Shown here piece after piece: positions 13,979 through 22,295 of a stretch of 64,000 bases of DNA (position 1 is the stretch's first letter; each line of letters begins with the position of its first letter). The stretch is from the NCBI GenBank assembly GCA_900318245.1, contig ONJT01000011.1, positions 1 through 64,000 of the forward strand. Direction: 5' to 3'. Below the pieces are notes generated by a model, which saw nothing but the letters and a program-made list of their open reading frames with translations, did not search any database and was not told where the DNA came from. Made by a program: the position numbers and the translations under genes. The DNA comes from an uncultured Bacteroidales bacterium. Its GTDB lineage: Bacteria > Bacteroidota > Bacteroidia > Bacteroidales > Paludibacteraceae.

Positions 13979-16525
13979 TCATTTAACAATCTGACCCTGC
14001 GCATTGTAACGCACGCCATTCTTAATAATAACGAGTTGTCCGTTCTCGATGCGTTTCTCGCTCTTAAGAGCCTCAGCGGCATTGTCGATACCTGTAGTCT
14101 GCTGCTCGTTATTGAAGACGAAGCGGAGTTTCTTCGGTGCGTAAGCTGCTCCACCGCTGACGGTGAGGTATGCTTTGTGAGCAGGGATAGTACCGGAGAA
14201 CGCGTAGAATCCAACACCCGTAACACTATTGTCGGTCGAATGTCCGGAGAGCACGTAACAGTTAGCCGGAGCGGCTGTTGCTTCATCTACACCGTGGAGG
14301 GCGTTTTCTGCACTAATCGTAACAGCAGCATCATCGGTCGGAGTGAGCGATAAGGAAGCAACGTTGGACTTGAGGATTACAGGCGTGTTAGCCGGAAGCA
14401 CTTCACCGCCGTTAACTACCTTATTCATAATCATGTCCTCACCGCTGATAGTAGCCACGTATGCCTCTGTTCCGGCAGGGAGTGTGAACTTTCTCGAACT
14501 GTCAAAGAAGGTAGAGTAGTAAACACCTGCGTTGTCGGGGTCTTGTTTAGCTGCGATATCTGCTCTCGGAGCAATAGAGATAGACTTGATATATCCTTTT
14601 GCACTTTCAGCTTTTGCTGCCGGAGCGCGTTTTGGCGCAGGACTACCGCCTGCACCGGTCAGATAGATGATGACTGCTGTCGGTTCTTCCAAATCAAAGT
14701 TCACTTCAGCAGTACCCATACTGGTTTGCGCGATGGTAACAGCCGCTTTTCCACGGATCTTCAACTTGAACTCTACACCGGGATCTGCGTAGCACTCAAT
14801 GGAGAGTGTGCCTTGACCGGCAGGCAAATTGAGGGTCAGTGCACCCTGCAGCGTACTAAGCCATTCTGCGGTTCCGGCCGCATTGCGGTCAATAAATGTT
14901 TCTACTTGCGACGGATTCAGAGTAGTGGAGATTTCCAATTTGCCATCATTGACCTTGTCGTTAGCTGTAGTTTGGAAAATCAGCTCTGAATTAGCTCCCG
15001 GAGTAGTATAACCAAAATCGAAAGAGGTCTCAGTGTTATTAGCTACCGGTTGAACCAACGGCAAAATGCGGATAGGCAACTTAACGGTCTCCAAAGGTTC
15101 GTCGCTGTAGAAGTGATATTTCACTACCAACGTATCTCTACCTGCTGCAACGGCTGTGATATGTTCGACATCTACTGCACATCCTACATCCTGACATGAA
15201 GGATCAGCCCACGGGGCAACGAAGTGACCACGGGCAGTGCTCTGCGATGGGATGAGGGTATGATAAGCACGGTACTGCTCGTATCTATGACATAATTCAG
15301 GCAGCTTGACAGTTTCTCCTTCCGTCATTTCTAAATGATCAACTATCACATTGTACGGATTGTAAGAGGAAGAAGGATCCGATTGCTCTTTGAAAACCAA
15401 GTCTTTAGCGAAAGAGTATCTGTCATTAATTACAGATACGTCCAGCGTAGCGGTAGCCTGATTGTACTGCGCGTCACCATTAAAAGTAGCCGTAACGGTG
15501 AATTTTCCATAACTACGTGGATAGAAACTTACTAAATACCTGTCGTTATCAGTATCTGGATCTGCATAAACCTCCAACGATTCATCGTCGCTGGAAGCGA
15601 AGGTAACATTAGGTACACCCGGTAACGACCATTTAAACTCAATGGTATGCGATTCGTAATAACCCGTCTCATCCCTAATCATCTCAAACTCGGAGATGCG
15701 AACATCTTGATACGTGCTATTGTCATAATCCTGGAAATACATTTCAATATCATCCTTTTCTACGGCTGCACTACCATCAATGTTCACCGTAAACGATACG
15801 CTTCCTTCAGGCACATTTTCGTTATTAGCATTCGGTGCACAACTCATGGTAATCGTTGCATACTGACCATCCGTTCCGTGGGCGATGAACTGACCGTTTG
15901 AAACTTCTACTATGCTCGAATTGCTGGACTCAATAGTAACGCACTCTGCCGGTACTTCCATCCATTCACGCCTAAAAGTCTCGGGTGACTGCGGTTGACC
16001 ATATACGAAGCCTGCGTCCCATACATAGACTAATTTCATCCAGTTGTATGCGGATGCACCCGGAGCAAGAGTGAGGTCATGCAATACAGCGGGATCCGGT
16101 TCGTAAGGAGAAACGCTAAGGTCATCAGAAGAAGCGGCTGCAGTCACATAATTACCGCTAACATTCACGGTAATGGTGTGAGTAGGCCAAGCAGTCGCGT
16201 TACCATATTCATCATACACCGTCTCCGGTTGAACTTTGATAACAGAGGTTCCTTCACTCATCAGACAGTAGATAGGTCCTATCTTGTACTGATTGTGACT
16301 AAACTCATCTATACCCAAATTTACTGGGAAAAAGTCAACGTTACCAGATTGCAGGAAAGGCATTGCATTCGGTCCCTTGAAGATTCTTGTGGCCCATTCA
16401 CCATTGTAGATCTCTCCTTTTTTCAAGTTGAGCTCAACTTCTTCCGCGAAGGCTTGCCAAGGAAGAGTCATCATTACCGTCAGCAGCACTGCTGCTAATC
16501 GGCTGAATAGAGATAATTTTCTCAT
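13979..16525 (-). CDS. Large secreted protein with Ig-like domains
   Basis: About 848 residues with a signal peptide (MRKLSLFSRLAAVLLTVMMT, cleaved near QAFAEE). The middle contains Big-like modules: ESSNSSIVEVSNGQF near residue 200 and SSDDESLEVYADPDTD near 310. The last 200 residues have the Bacteroidales C-terminal pattern with TLPAGTEAYVATISG, LPANTPVILKS, YAFSGTIPAHKAYL and the tail IENGQLVIIKNGVRYNAQG, the same type of ending as the 2214-aa protein at 32689. Such tails are thought to be surface-sorting signals. I take the second ATG at 16525 over the one two codons upstream. No enzyme domain is recognised. The 45-aa peptide gene follows it. Confidence 0.8.
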   Translation of the reverse strand: MRKLSLFSRLAAVLLTVMMTLPWQAFAEEVELNLKKGEIYNGEWATRIFKGPNAMPFLQSGNVDFFPVNLGIDEFSHNQYKIGPIYCLMSEGTSVIKVQPETVYDEYGNATAWPTHTITVNVSGNYVTAAASSDDLSVSPYEPDPAVLHDLTLAPGASAYNWMKLVYVWDAGFVYGQPQSPETFRREWMEVPAECVTIESSNSSIVEVSNGQFIAHGTDGQYATITMSCAPNANNENVPEGSVSFTVNIDGSAAVEKDDIEMYFQDYDNSTYQDVRISEFEMIRDETGYYESHTIEFKWSLPGVPNVTFASSDDESLEVYADPDTDNDRYLVSFYPRSYGKFTVTATFNGDAQYNQATATLDVSVINDRYSFAKDLVFKEQSDPSSSYNPYNVIVDHLEMTEGETVKLPELCHRYEQYRAYHTLIPSQSTARGHFVAPWADPSCQDVGCAVDVEHITAVAAGRDTLVVKYHFYSDEPLETVKLPIRILPLVQPVANNTETSFDFGYTTPGANSELIFQTTANDKVNDGKLEISTTLNPSQVETFIDRNAAGTAEWLSTLQGALTLNLPAGQGTLSIECYADPGVEFKLKIRGKAAVTIAQTSMGTAEVNFDLEEPTAVIIYLTGAGGSPAPKRAPAAKAESAKGYIKSISIAPRADIAAKQDPDNAGVYYSTFFDSSRKFTLPAGTEAYVATISGEDMIMNKVVNGGEVLPANTPVILKSNVASLSLTPTDDAAVTISAENALHGVDEATAAPANCYVLSGHSTDNSVTGVGFYAFSGTIPAHKAYLTVSGGAAYAPKKLRFVFNNEQQTTGIDNAAEALKSEKRIENGQLVIIKNGVRYNAQGQIVK

Positions 16526-16621
16526 AAGCATTTAAATTGTTTAGTTAATATTATGAGGGTTGCCCCCCGGTTAATTATTTTTGATTCGTTGTAAGTTTGC
16601 TATACTATATATTGCATGTAA

Positions 16622-16789
16622 CTATTTTTTATCGGGCGTGCGCGCGGGTGATTTGGCGGCGTCGGACTTGTCGGACGAGAACAACTCCTCGATCACCTCC
16701 TTGGTAAAGTCTTTCGCTTCCTGATGGCGATGCTGCGAAACGGAGGATGATTCCTGTGTAGATTGATTGTCATTTTTCTTGTTTTCCAT
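16622..16789 (-). CDS. Small hydrophilic peptide, 55 residues
   Basis: A frame of 55 residues, MENKKNDNQSTQESSSVSQH onward, with a helical centre EAKDFTKEVIEELFSS and a basic end SPARTPDKK. It has no signal peptide or membrane segment. A TACCTTTG box lies upstream (16833-16840), but it is directly followed by a terminator-like hairpin (16807-16833). Codon use looks coding (GCC, CGC, GAG present). I do not recognise a family. The evidence is the promoter-start spacing and the clean frame only. Confidence 0.5.
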   Translation of the reverse strand: MENKKNDNQSTQESSSVSQHRHQEAKDFTKEVIEELFSSDKSDAAKSPARTPDKK

Positions 16790-16806
16790 GCCCAAGTAAA
16801 TAGCAC

Positions 16807-16833
16807 AAAAAGCACCCGATTAAATTCGGGTGC
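16807..16833 (-). terminator. Intrinsic terminator after the AraC-type regulator
   Basis: On the minus strand GCACCCGA (16826-16833) pairs perfectly with TCGGGTGC (16812-16819) around a 6-nt loop and is followed by a short T tract (16807-16811). Its first base is also the last base of the TACCTTTG box of the next small gene, so the hairpin may instead act as an attenuator at that transcript's 5' end. Confidence 0.65.
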
Positions 16834-16840
16834 AAAGGTA
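16833..16840 (-). promoter_or_regulatory. Possible promoter of the 55-aa peptide
   Basis: A TACCTTTG -7 box is present on the minus strand, but no TTTG box lies at the usual 20-bp distance; the nearest is 25 bp away. Confidence 0.4.
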
Positions 16841-16910
16841 GTAGAATTTTCCGAAATTGCTTTTGCAAAAGCGGACAGAAATTTTACAAAAACGGACAAA
16901 TTGACATTTT

Positions 16911-17993
16911 TCAGCCCTGTCCGCGTGTCAAACGGTAGTCTGAAGGGGACATTCCGACGTTTTGAGTGAAGGTTCTGGTGAAAGAACTATGGTCGTCGAA
17001 GCCACAACAGTTACCTACTTCAACGATAGGAATATCGAGATCCTGGAGCAACATTATTTTCGCCTGCTCCAGCTGAATACGCATGATATAGCGTTTGGCA
17101 CCTTCGCCGGTGAGATACTTCACCCGGCGGTTGAGAGTCTTGGGCGACATGCACATCTTATCGGCTATCTGCGTAACCGTGACCGTCTGATATTCCATCG
17201 CCTGCGTAACAGAGAGTATGAGTTTTTTGAGGAAAGTTTTATCCTCTCGGGTCAGATATTGTTCGGGTTGTTCGGGCTCGGGTTCCGGTTCAGGTGCCGG
17301 CGCCGGAGAGCGACGCGCTTCGCTCAACTCCGTCATCATATTACTGAGGAGCTCGTCCGTGCGGCTCTGACGCCGGCGGAACCATATCAAACAGACGATA
17401 ATAATGACGACCGCCCCTACTCCTGCCGCTATTCCGATCGCTACCAGCCGATGGTTCCGGCGGGTCAACTGCTCCTTCTCTTTCTCCAACTCGTCGCGTC
17501 CGAACTCTGCGTTGAAGCGGGCTAACTGCTCTGCCGTAGCATGGGAGTAGAGGGAGTCCTTGAGGAGATGGTAGCGCTCCAGATGCATTCGCGCAGCGTC
17601 GGGGTTGGATTTATACAGGATTTCATATATCGCGCGTTGTGCGTACGCCTCGTTATACGGGTTGCCTATTCGCTGACATATCTCAATTGATTCACTCAGG
17701 TATTCGACCGCGTCGTCCAAGTGCCCCAAGTACCGCGCCGCCTGTCCGCGTTTGTTCAAGGCGATAGCGAGCGAGAGCTGGTCTCCTGCCTCGCGGAAAT
17801 AGGGCACTACCTCCGCCAACATCTTCTCCGCCTCTTCATACCGCTCCATCGAGACAAGAATAGATGCCTTCTGGGTCTGACGCACCGCCATTTTGTAGTT
17901 GTTTCCGGTAGTAGCCTCTACCATACAGGCGGAGTCGGCATACAGGAGCGCCAGTTCCTTATGCTCGAGGCGGTTTTCGATCTCGCTTGCCAT
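16911..17993 (-). CDS. TPR-AraC membrane regulator, C-terminal part (frameshifted)
   Basis: This frame holds the C-terminal two thirds of a hybrid regulator. Residues 1-160 are TPR-like helices (YEEAEKMLAEVVPYF, LGHLDDAVEYLSESIEI), then a coiled segment, one membrane helix (VAIGIAAGVGAVVIIIVCLI), a linker rich in PEPEPEPEQPEQ, and an AraC-type DNA-binding domain (VTQIADKMCMSPKTLNRRVK; CGFDDHSSFTRTFTQNVGMS). The natural N-terminus is the upstream frame ending at 17918; a G9 tract at 18016-18024 breaks the frame, and removing one base would give a single protein of about 560 residues. The family spans the membrane, with a periplasmic TPR sensor and a cytoplasmic DNA-binding end. A terminator follows. 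Confidence 0.75.
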   Translation of the reverse strand: MASEIENRLEHKELALLYADSACMVEATTGNNYKMAVRQTQKASILVSMERYEEAEKMLAEVVPYFREAGDQLSLAIALNKRGQAARYLGHLDDAVEYLSESIEICQRIGNPYNEAYAQRAIYEILYKSNPDAARMHLERYHLLKDSLYSHATAEQLARFNAEFGRDELEKEKEQLTRRNHRLVAIGIAAGVGAVVIIIVCLIWFRRRQSRTDELLSNMMTELSEARRSPAPAPEPEPEPEQPEQYLTREDKTFLKKLILSVTQAMEYQTVTVTQIADKMCMSPKTLNRRVKYLTGEGAKRYIMRIQLEQAKIMLLQDLDIPIVEVGNCCGFDDHSSFTRTFTQNVGMSPSDYRLTRGQG

Positions 17994-18598
17994 GCCGAAG
18001 ATGACTGCCGTCCGTGGGGGGGGGTATTCGCACGTTTTGCGTACGTGATAGCACGCAAGATATAGCCCTCCGCCTCCTCAGGGTTTCCCGCAGCCAGCAA
18101 GGTACCGGCGATCATATTCAGAGACGAACTCATCCGGTCCGGGTCACCGCTTTTGCTGTCGAGTTGGTAGCAGCGGCGCATATAATGCAGGGCCTCGTCG
18201 TACTTGGACTGGCGCATACAGGTCAGGCCCAACATAGCCAGGTTATCGGAGATGGATTTCTCGTCCGCATACTCCATCAGTTCGAGCGCCCGCAGCAGAT
18301 TTGTCTCCGCCAGCGTATATTCCTGCTCGGCATAATACCACTCGCCCGCCCAATACCACACGAGTGCCTTCATGGTGTCAAGCGGAGTAGCGGTGGTGAA
18401 GACCACCGGTTCGTCCATGAACTCCTCTTTGTCCATATAGGCAAAGAACTCCCGTGCCGTTTTCAGTCCGGGCTTATTGTCAAAGCGCTCCAGCAAGGTG
18501 TCTATCGGCTCCGGCTGCTTTTGGTCTGCCGCCATGACGGATATCACGCAGCACGAGAGGACAAGTAACGTAAACAGGTTTTTCATCAAATATTTCAT
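17918..18598 (-). CDS. TPR-AraC membrane regulator, N-terminal part (frameshifted)
   Basis: This frame begins with a signal peptide (MKYLMKNLFTLLVLSCCVIS, then VMAADQKQ) and continues with TPR repeats (WYYAEQEYTLAETNLLRALE, CMRQSKYDEALHYMRRCY). After KRANTPP the frame runs into the 9-base C tract (minus strand) and then into a nonsense tail of about 35 residues ending RSCMPTPPVW. With eight C instead of nine, NTPP would continue as RTAVIFGMASEIENRL in the downstream frame. It is separated from pepD by 9 bp and is probably in the MATE-pepD transcript. Alone it would be a soluble periplasmic TPR fragment. Confidence 0.7.
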   Translation of the reverse strand: MKYLMKNLFTLLVLSCCVISVMAADQKQPEPIDTLLERFDNKPGLKTAREFFAYMDKEEFMDEPVVFTTATPLDTMKALVWYWAGEWYYAEQEYTLAETNLLRALELMEYADEKSISDNLAMLGLTCMRQSKYDEALHYMRRCYQLDSKSGDPDRMSSSLNMIAGTLLAAGNPEEAEGYILRAITYAKRANTPPHGRQSSSAWQARSKTASSIRNWRSCMPTPPVW

Positions 18599-18607
18599 GG
18601 TTGTTGA

Positions 18608-20062
18608 TTAGAGGGATTGGAGGATTTGGCAGAGCCAGCGGAAGCATCGCTCGGTGGAGGGGATAGAGAGTTTTTCTTGCGGCGAGTGTACACCGACCAT
18701 CTGCGGACCGATAGAGACCATGTCGAGGTAGGGGTATTTCTCGAGGAAGAGTCCGCACTCGAGTCCGGCATGGATCGCCAGCACTTGGGGTTCGGACTTG
18801 AAGAGACCGACATAGGCTTTTTTTGTTACCTCGAGCAGCGGCGAGTGGGGATTCGGTGCCCAGCCCGGATAGCCGTCTCCATGTGTCACCTCGTCGCAAG
18901 CCATCGAGAGTGCTTGCTCCACCGCCCATTTAAGGTGATGCTTGGCGGGTTCTTTAGACGAACGCTGCGAAGTGTTGACCTCGATATATCCGTCGCGCAT
19001 CTTGATAGAGGCGAGGTTGGTGGAAGTCTCCACGAGTCCCGGCATCTCTTTCGACATGGCGATCATGCCGTGCGGGCACTCGCAGAGAGCCATGATGAGT
19101 CGATAGGCTTTGTCGGCCGGGATGAACGATTCGGGCAGGTCGCAAGTCTCGAGTTCGAGACGCATGTCTTTCTCCACTTCGCCGAAGACACCTTCCATCT
19201 GCGCTACGAAATGGTTCCACTCGATACGTATCTGCTCTTTGTAGTCCATCGGAATAGCGATGACGGCTTGCGCTTCGCGGGCGATTGCGTTGCGGAGGTT
19301 TCCGCCGTTGATGGACGCGAGTTGGATCTCCGTCTGCGGCCAGATACGCGCGAGGAACCACACGATGAGCTGGTTCGCATTCGCACGGCCTTTGTTGATA
19401 TCATCGCCGGAGTGACCACCGAGCAATCCGCTAACTGAAAGGCGGATTGCTAATGAGGGAATGATGGAATGAGCCGCTTCGCTTAATGATGGATTGATGG
19501 GATCATAGTGCATTTTGGCGAGGGTGTCGATACCTCCGGCACAGCCGATGAAGATCTGGCCGTCGTCCTCAGAGTCGAGGTTGATGAGTCGTTTGGAGCG
19601 GAGCCTACCGTCTTGGAGCTTCATCGCGCCGGTGAGTCCCGTCTCCTCATCGACCGTGAAGAGACACTCGATAGCCGGGTGTTGAAGTTCAGGGTCGGTG
19701 ATCGCCGCCAAAGCCATACTGATACCTATACCGTCGTCGGCGCCAAGGGTGGTACCTTTGGCTTTGAGCCATTCGCCGTCGATCCAGGTCTCAATCGGAT
19801 CGTTGAGGAAGTCATGCTGTACATGTCCGTCTTTCTCAGCGACCATGTCCATATGGGCTTGGAGGATGACGCCTTCATGAGATTCATATCCCGGCGTAGC
19901 GGGTACACGCATGATGACATTCATGGCTTCGTCCGCCACATATTCGATGCCGTGAGCGGCTGCGAAATCGCACAGCCATTTACTGATTTGTTCCTCATGT
20001 TTCGAGGGTCGCGGTACTTTGCAGATCTCCGCGAAGATGTCAAAGACTCTCTGGGTGTTCAT
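18608..20062 (-). CDS. pepD: Aminoacyl-histidine dipeptidase (PepD)
   Basis: M20-family zinc dipeptidase of 484 residues that hydrolyses Xaa-His and related dipeptides in the cytoplasm. Conserved metal-site motifs are LQAHMDMVAEKD near residue 75, KGTTLGADDGIGISMAL near 110, FTVDEETGLTGAMKL near 145 and LLGGHSGDDINKGRANA near 215; the C-terminus has IHAGLECGLFLEKYP and IGPQMVGVHSPQEKLSI. The start overlaps the end of the MATE gene by 23 bp, which suggests coupled translation. Full length for the family. Confidence 0.95.
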   Translation of the reverse strand: MNTQRVFDIFAEICKVPRPSKHEEQISKWLCDFAAAHGIEYVADEAMNVIMRVPATPGYESHEGVILQAHMDMVAEKDGHVQHDFLNDPIETWIDGEWLKAKGTTLGADDGIGISMALAAITDPELQHPAIECLFTVDEETGLTGAMKLQDGRLRSKRLINLDSEDDGQIFIGCAGGIDTLAKMHYDPINPSLSEAAHSIIPSLAIRLSVSGLLGGHSGDDINKGRANANQLIVWFLARIWPQTEIQLASINGGNLRNAIAREAQAVIAIPMDYKEQIRIEWNHFVAQMEGVFGEVEKDMRLELETCDLPESFIPADKAYRLIMALCECPHGMIAMSKEMPGLVETSTNLASIKMRDGYIEVNTSQRSSKEPAKHHLKWAVEQALSMACDEVTHGDGYPGWAPNPHSPLLEVTKKAYVGLFKSEPQVLAIHAGLECGLFLEKYPYLDMVSIGPQMVGVHSPQEKLSIPSTERCFRWLCQILQSL

Positions 20063-21446
20063 ATGTTAATCGTTTTAGTTGTCTATGGAATCGTATATGG
20101 AAGAGCACAGCAGGAATGGCGAGAGCGATGATAAACGCCAGCCACATTCCTTTAGCGCCGAGGTTGAAATAGAACGTGAGTGCGAGACCCAGCGGCAGGG
20201 CGATGCCGATATACGAGAAGAGCGCGATGCGCATTGGTACGCGCACGTCTTGTATACCACGCAGCATGGCTGCACCGATACACTGGAGTCCGTCGGCATA
20301 TTGGAACAGACCACCGATGAATAAGAGCGTCGAAGCGATAGGAATAACTTCGGGGTCGTCGGTGAAGATATACGGGATATAGTTTCGTCCGAAGATCATG
20401 ATAGCCGCACCGATGGTGTTCATCAACAGGCATAGATGAATAGAGGCACGACTCGCCATCCGCACCGCTTGCAGGTCACCCTTGCCTAACTGATGCGAGA
20501 CGCGGATAGTGGTTGCGGAACCGATACCGAGGGCGAGCATGAAGGTTAAGTCGCACATCTGGTTGGCGATGTGATGGGCAGCCAAAGCCTCTTTGCTGAT
20601 CCATCCAATGATGACGAAGGACGCGGTGAAGAGAAAGGCTTCGGCGAAGGACTGCAGTCCGATAGGTGTGCCGATAGCGATCAGGTGCTCCACCTCGCGC
20701 CGCGTGACCATCCATCGGCGGGCGATAGTCAGGTATCGACGCCAGTCGGACTTTGCAAGCATGGCTACCATGAAACAGATCGGCATGAGGGTGCGCGCGA
20801 TCAGCGTCGCCCATCCTGCACCCTCGGCACCCATTGGTTGGAAGCCCCAGTGACCGTAGATAAGTACCCAGTTCAGACCGATATTCAGCAGGTTGCACCC
20901 CACCGTGATAACCATCGCCACGAAGGTGTTGCCGAGTCCCTCGAGGAACTGCTTGGAGAAACAGAACAGCAAAAACGGGATGATGGAGAGCACTATTAAT
21001 ATATAGTACGGGCGCGCGCACGTGATGACCTCGGGTTCCTGGCCGAACTGATCGAGGTACGGGATACAAGGCGCGAGAATACCCAGGGACAGGAGGCACA
21101 CCAAAGCGGTGAAGACCAGACCATTGATAAGAAAGGACGCGATCTGCTCGTGCTTATGCGCGATCTCTTCTTCCGTCGTGCCTTCGGCCAGCAGTCGCTC
21201 CAAGCGCCCGTGTACCTGGCCGACAAGCGGCGTGATACCCATCACCGCACCCATAGAGAAAACCATCACGGTGAAGAAGATAGCGTTGGAGAACGAGACT
21301 GCCGCCAAGTCCGCCGTGCTGTAATGGCCCACCATGATCGAGTCCGCCAAGCCGACCAATGCCGCACCAAACTGGGTCAGCATCACCGGGAACGCCACCT
21401 TAAGATTGCGCTTGTAATAGGGCCAATATGTAGAAAACGTGTACAC
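20040..21446 (-). CDS. MATE-family efflux transporter
   Basis: A 468-residue inner-membrane protein with twelve predicted membrane segments in two repeats. N-terminal VAFPVMLTQFGAALVGLADS, VGHYSTADLAAVSFSNAIF and MGITPLVGQVHG are typical of NorM/DinF-like MATE proteins, which export drugs or metabolites using Na+ or H+. The start codon is GTG (21444-21446); an in-frame stop lies just upstream and no ATG fits. That GTG sits inside a perfect 18-bp palindrome. A divergent promoter pair lies about 45-90 bp upstream. The substrate is unknown; pepD is coupled downstream. Confidence 0.9.
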   Translation of the reverse strand: MYTFSTYWPYYKRNLKVAFPVMLTQFGAALVGLADSIMVGHYSTADLAAVSFSNAIFFTVMVFSMGAVMGITPLVGQVHGRLERLLAEGTTEEEIAHKHEQIASFLINGLVFTALVCLLSLGILAPCIPYLDQFGQEPEVITCARPYYILIVLSIIPFLLFCFSKQFLEGLGNTFVAMVITVGCNLLNIGLNWVLIYGHWGFQPMGAEGAGWATLIARTLMPICFMVAMLAKSDWRRYLTIARRWMVTRREVEHLIAIGTPIGLQSFAEAFLFTASFVIIGWISKEALAAHHIANQMCDLTFMLALGIGSATTIRVSHQLGKGDLQAVRMASRASIHLCLLMNTIGAAIMIFGRNYIPYIFTDDPEVIPIASTLLFIGGLFQYADGLQCIGAAMLRGIQDVRVPMRIALFSYIGIALPLGLALTFYFNLGAKGMWLAFIIALAIPAVLFHIRFHRQLKRLTYEHPESL

Positions 21447-21451
21447 GTTTT
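21434..21451. promoter_or_regulatory. Perfect 18-bp palindrome over the MATE start codon
   Basis: AAAACGTGTACACGTTTT is fully self-complementary and includes the GTG start of the MATE gene. It could be a binding site for a dimeric repressor or form a hairpin that hides the start codon. Confidence 0.5.
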
Positions 21452-21478
21452 ATGTATGGTGTATAGTGTATGGTGTAT
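21452..21478 (+). repeat. Short GTATGGTGTATA duplication
   Basis: Two copies of GTATGGTGTATA separated by GT-rich sequence fill the leader of the MATE gene, next to the palindrome. Confidence 0.5.
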
Positions 21479-21488
21479 AAAATCGGCA

Positions 21489-21520
21489 CAAAGTTACAAC
21501 TTTTTTTGCATATATCAAAA
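21489..21520 (-). promoter_or_regulatory. Promoter of the MATE-pepD-regulator operon
   Basis: A TAACTTTG box on the minus strand (21489-21496) is paired with a TTTG box about 20 bp away (21516-21520). Confidence 0.65.
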
Positions 21521-21536
21521 AAAAAGCGTACCTTTG
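21505..21536 (+). promoter_or_regulatory. Promoter of the 5'-nucleotidase-domain lipoprotein
   Basis: TTTG at 21505-21508 and TACCTTTG at 21529-21536 are 20 bp apart. The region overlaps the opposing MATE promoter, so the two may compete. Confidence 0.75.
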
Positions 21537-21557
21537 CCTCGTAAAATGATAAATACC

Positions 21558-22295
21558 ATGCGAAAAAGTCTCCTCTTCTTATTTGCAGTACTCGTTTTTT
21601 GCGCTTGTCAGCGCCCTTCGGTACAGGTCGTTTCTGTCACCACGGCAGCTCTTCCCGTCGATGCGTCATTGGATGCGATACAGGACACTGACTACTTGGC
21701 GCAGTTAGCTCCGGCCAAGGAAGCCCTGGAGCGTGAGATGAATGTGCAGATCGGTTTTGCCCCCGAGCGCTTATGGGTGCGCGAACCTGAATGTCCGATG
21801 CTTAACTGGGCAAGTGATGCGCTGTGGGAAGCGGCTAAGAAAGTGTATGACGGGCGCGTTGATATCGCGATCGTGAATATGGGTGGTATGCGGTGCGAGT
21901 GGCCGGCGGGTCCGATCACCAAGGGAAGCGTGTTCGAACTCATGCCATTCGACAACATGTTAGTTGTTCTGACGCTGAAAGGCAGCGACATCATCGCGCT
22001 GTGCGAGTCCTTCGCCCGCTACGGAGGACAAGGAGTGGCGGGTATGCGCGTGAAGACCGTGGACGGGAAGTTAGCAGACGTACAGATCGCCGGCAAGCCG
22101 GTTAACCCTTTAGCCGATTATACCGTAGCCACCAGCGACTATTTATCCGGCGGAACAGACCACATGGAAGCGCTGACGCGCTATGTGGCGTATTGGAATA
22201 GCGAATTGAAAATTCGGGATTTGTACTTAGAGGCTGTTCGTGAGCAGGACACCATCCGCGCCGCAGTGGATGGACGCATGTCGATGTTGCCATAA
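21558..22295 (+). CDS. Lipoprotein with stand-alone 5'-nucleotidase C-terminal domain
   Basis: A 245-residue lipoprotein: signal MRKSLLFLFAVLVFCACQRP with a lipobox Cys at about 17. The rest is the substrate-recognition domain of UshA-type 5'-nucleotidases: LNWASDALWEAAKKVYDG, IAIVNMGGMRCEWPAGPITK, PFDNMLVVLTLKG and TVATSDYLSGGTDHM. The N-terminal metallophosphoesterase domain that does the catalysis is absent. In Bacteroidota the two halves can be separate neighbouring genes, but no partner is next to it here. The start fits the promoter at 21529-21536. Its 3' end overlaps the opposite-strand ldcA-like gene by 69 bp. Confidence 0.85.
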   Translation: MRKSLLFLFAVLVFCACQRPSVQVVSVTTAALPVDASLDAIQDTDYLAQLAPAKEALEREMNVQIGFAPERLWVREPECPMLNWASDALWEAAKKVYDGRVDIAIVNMGGMRCEWPAGPITKGSVFELMPFDNMLVVLTLKGSDIIALCESFARYGGQGVAGMRVKTVDGKLADVQIAGKPVNPLADYTVATSDYLSGGTDHMEALTRYVAYWNSELKIRDLYLEAVREQDTIRAAVDGRMSMLP

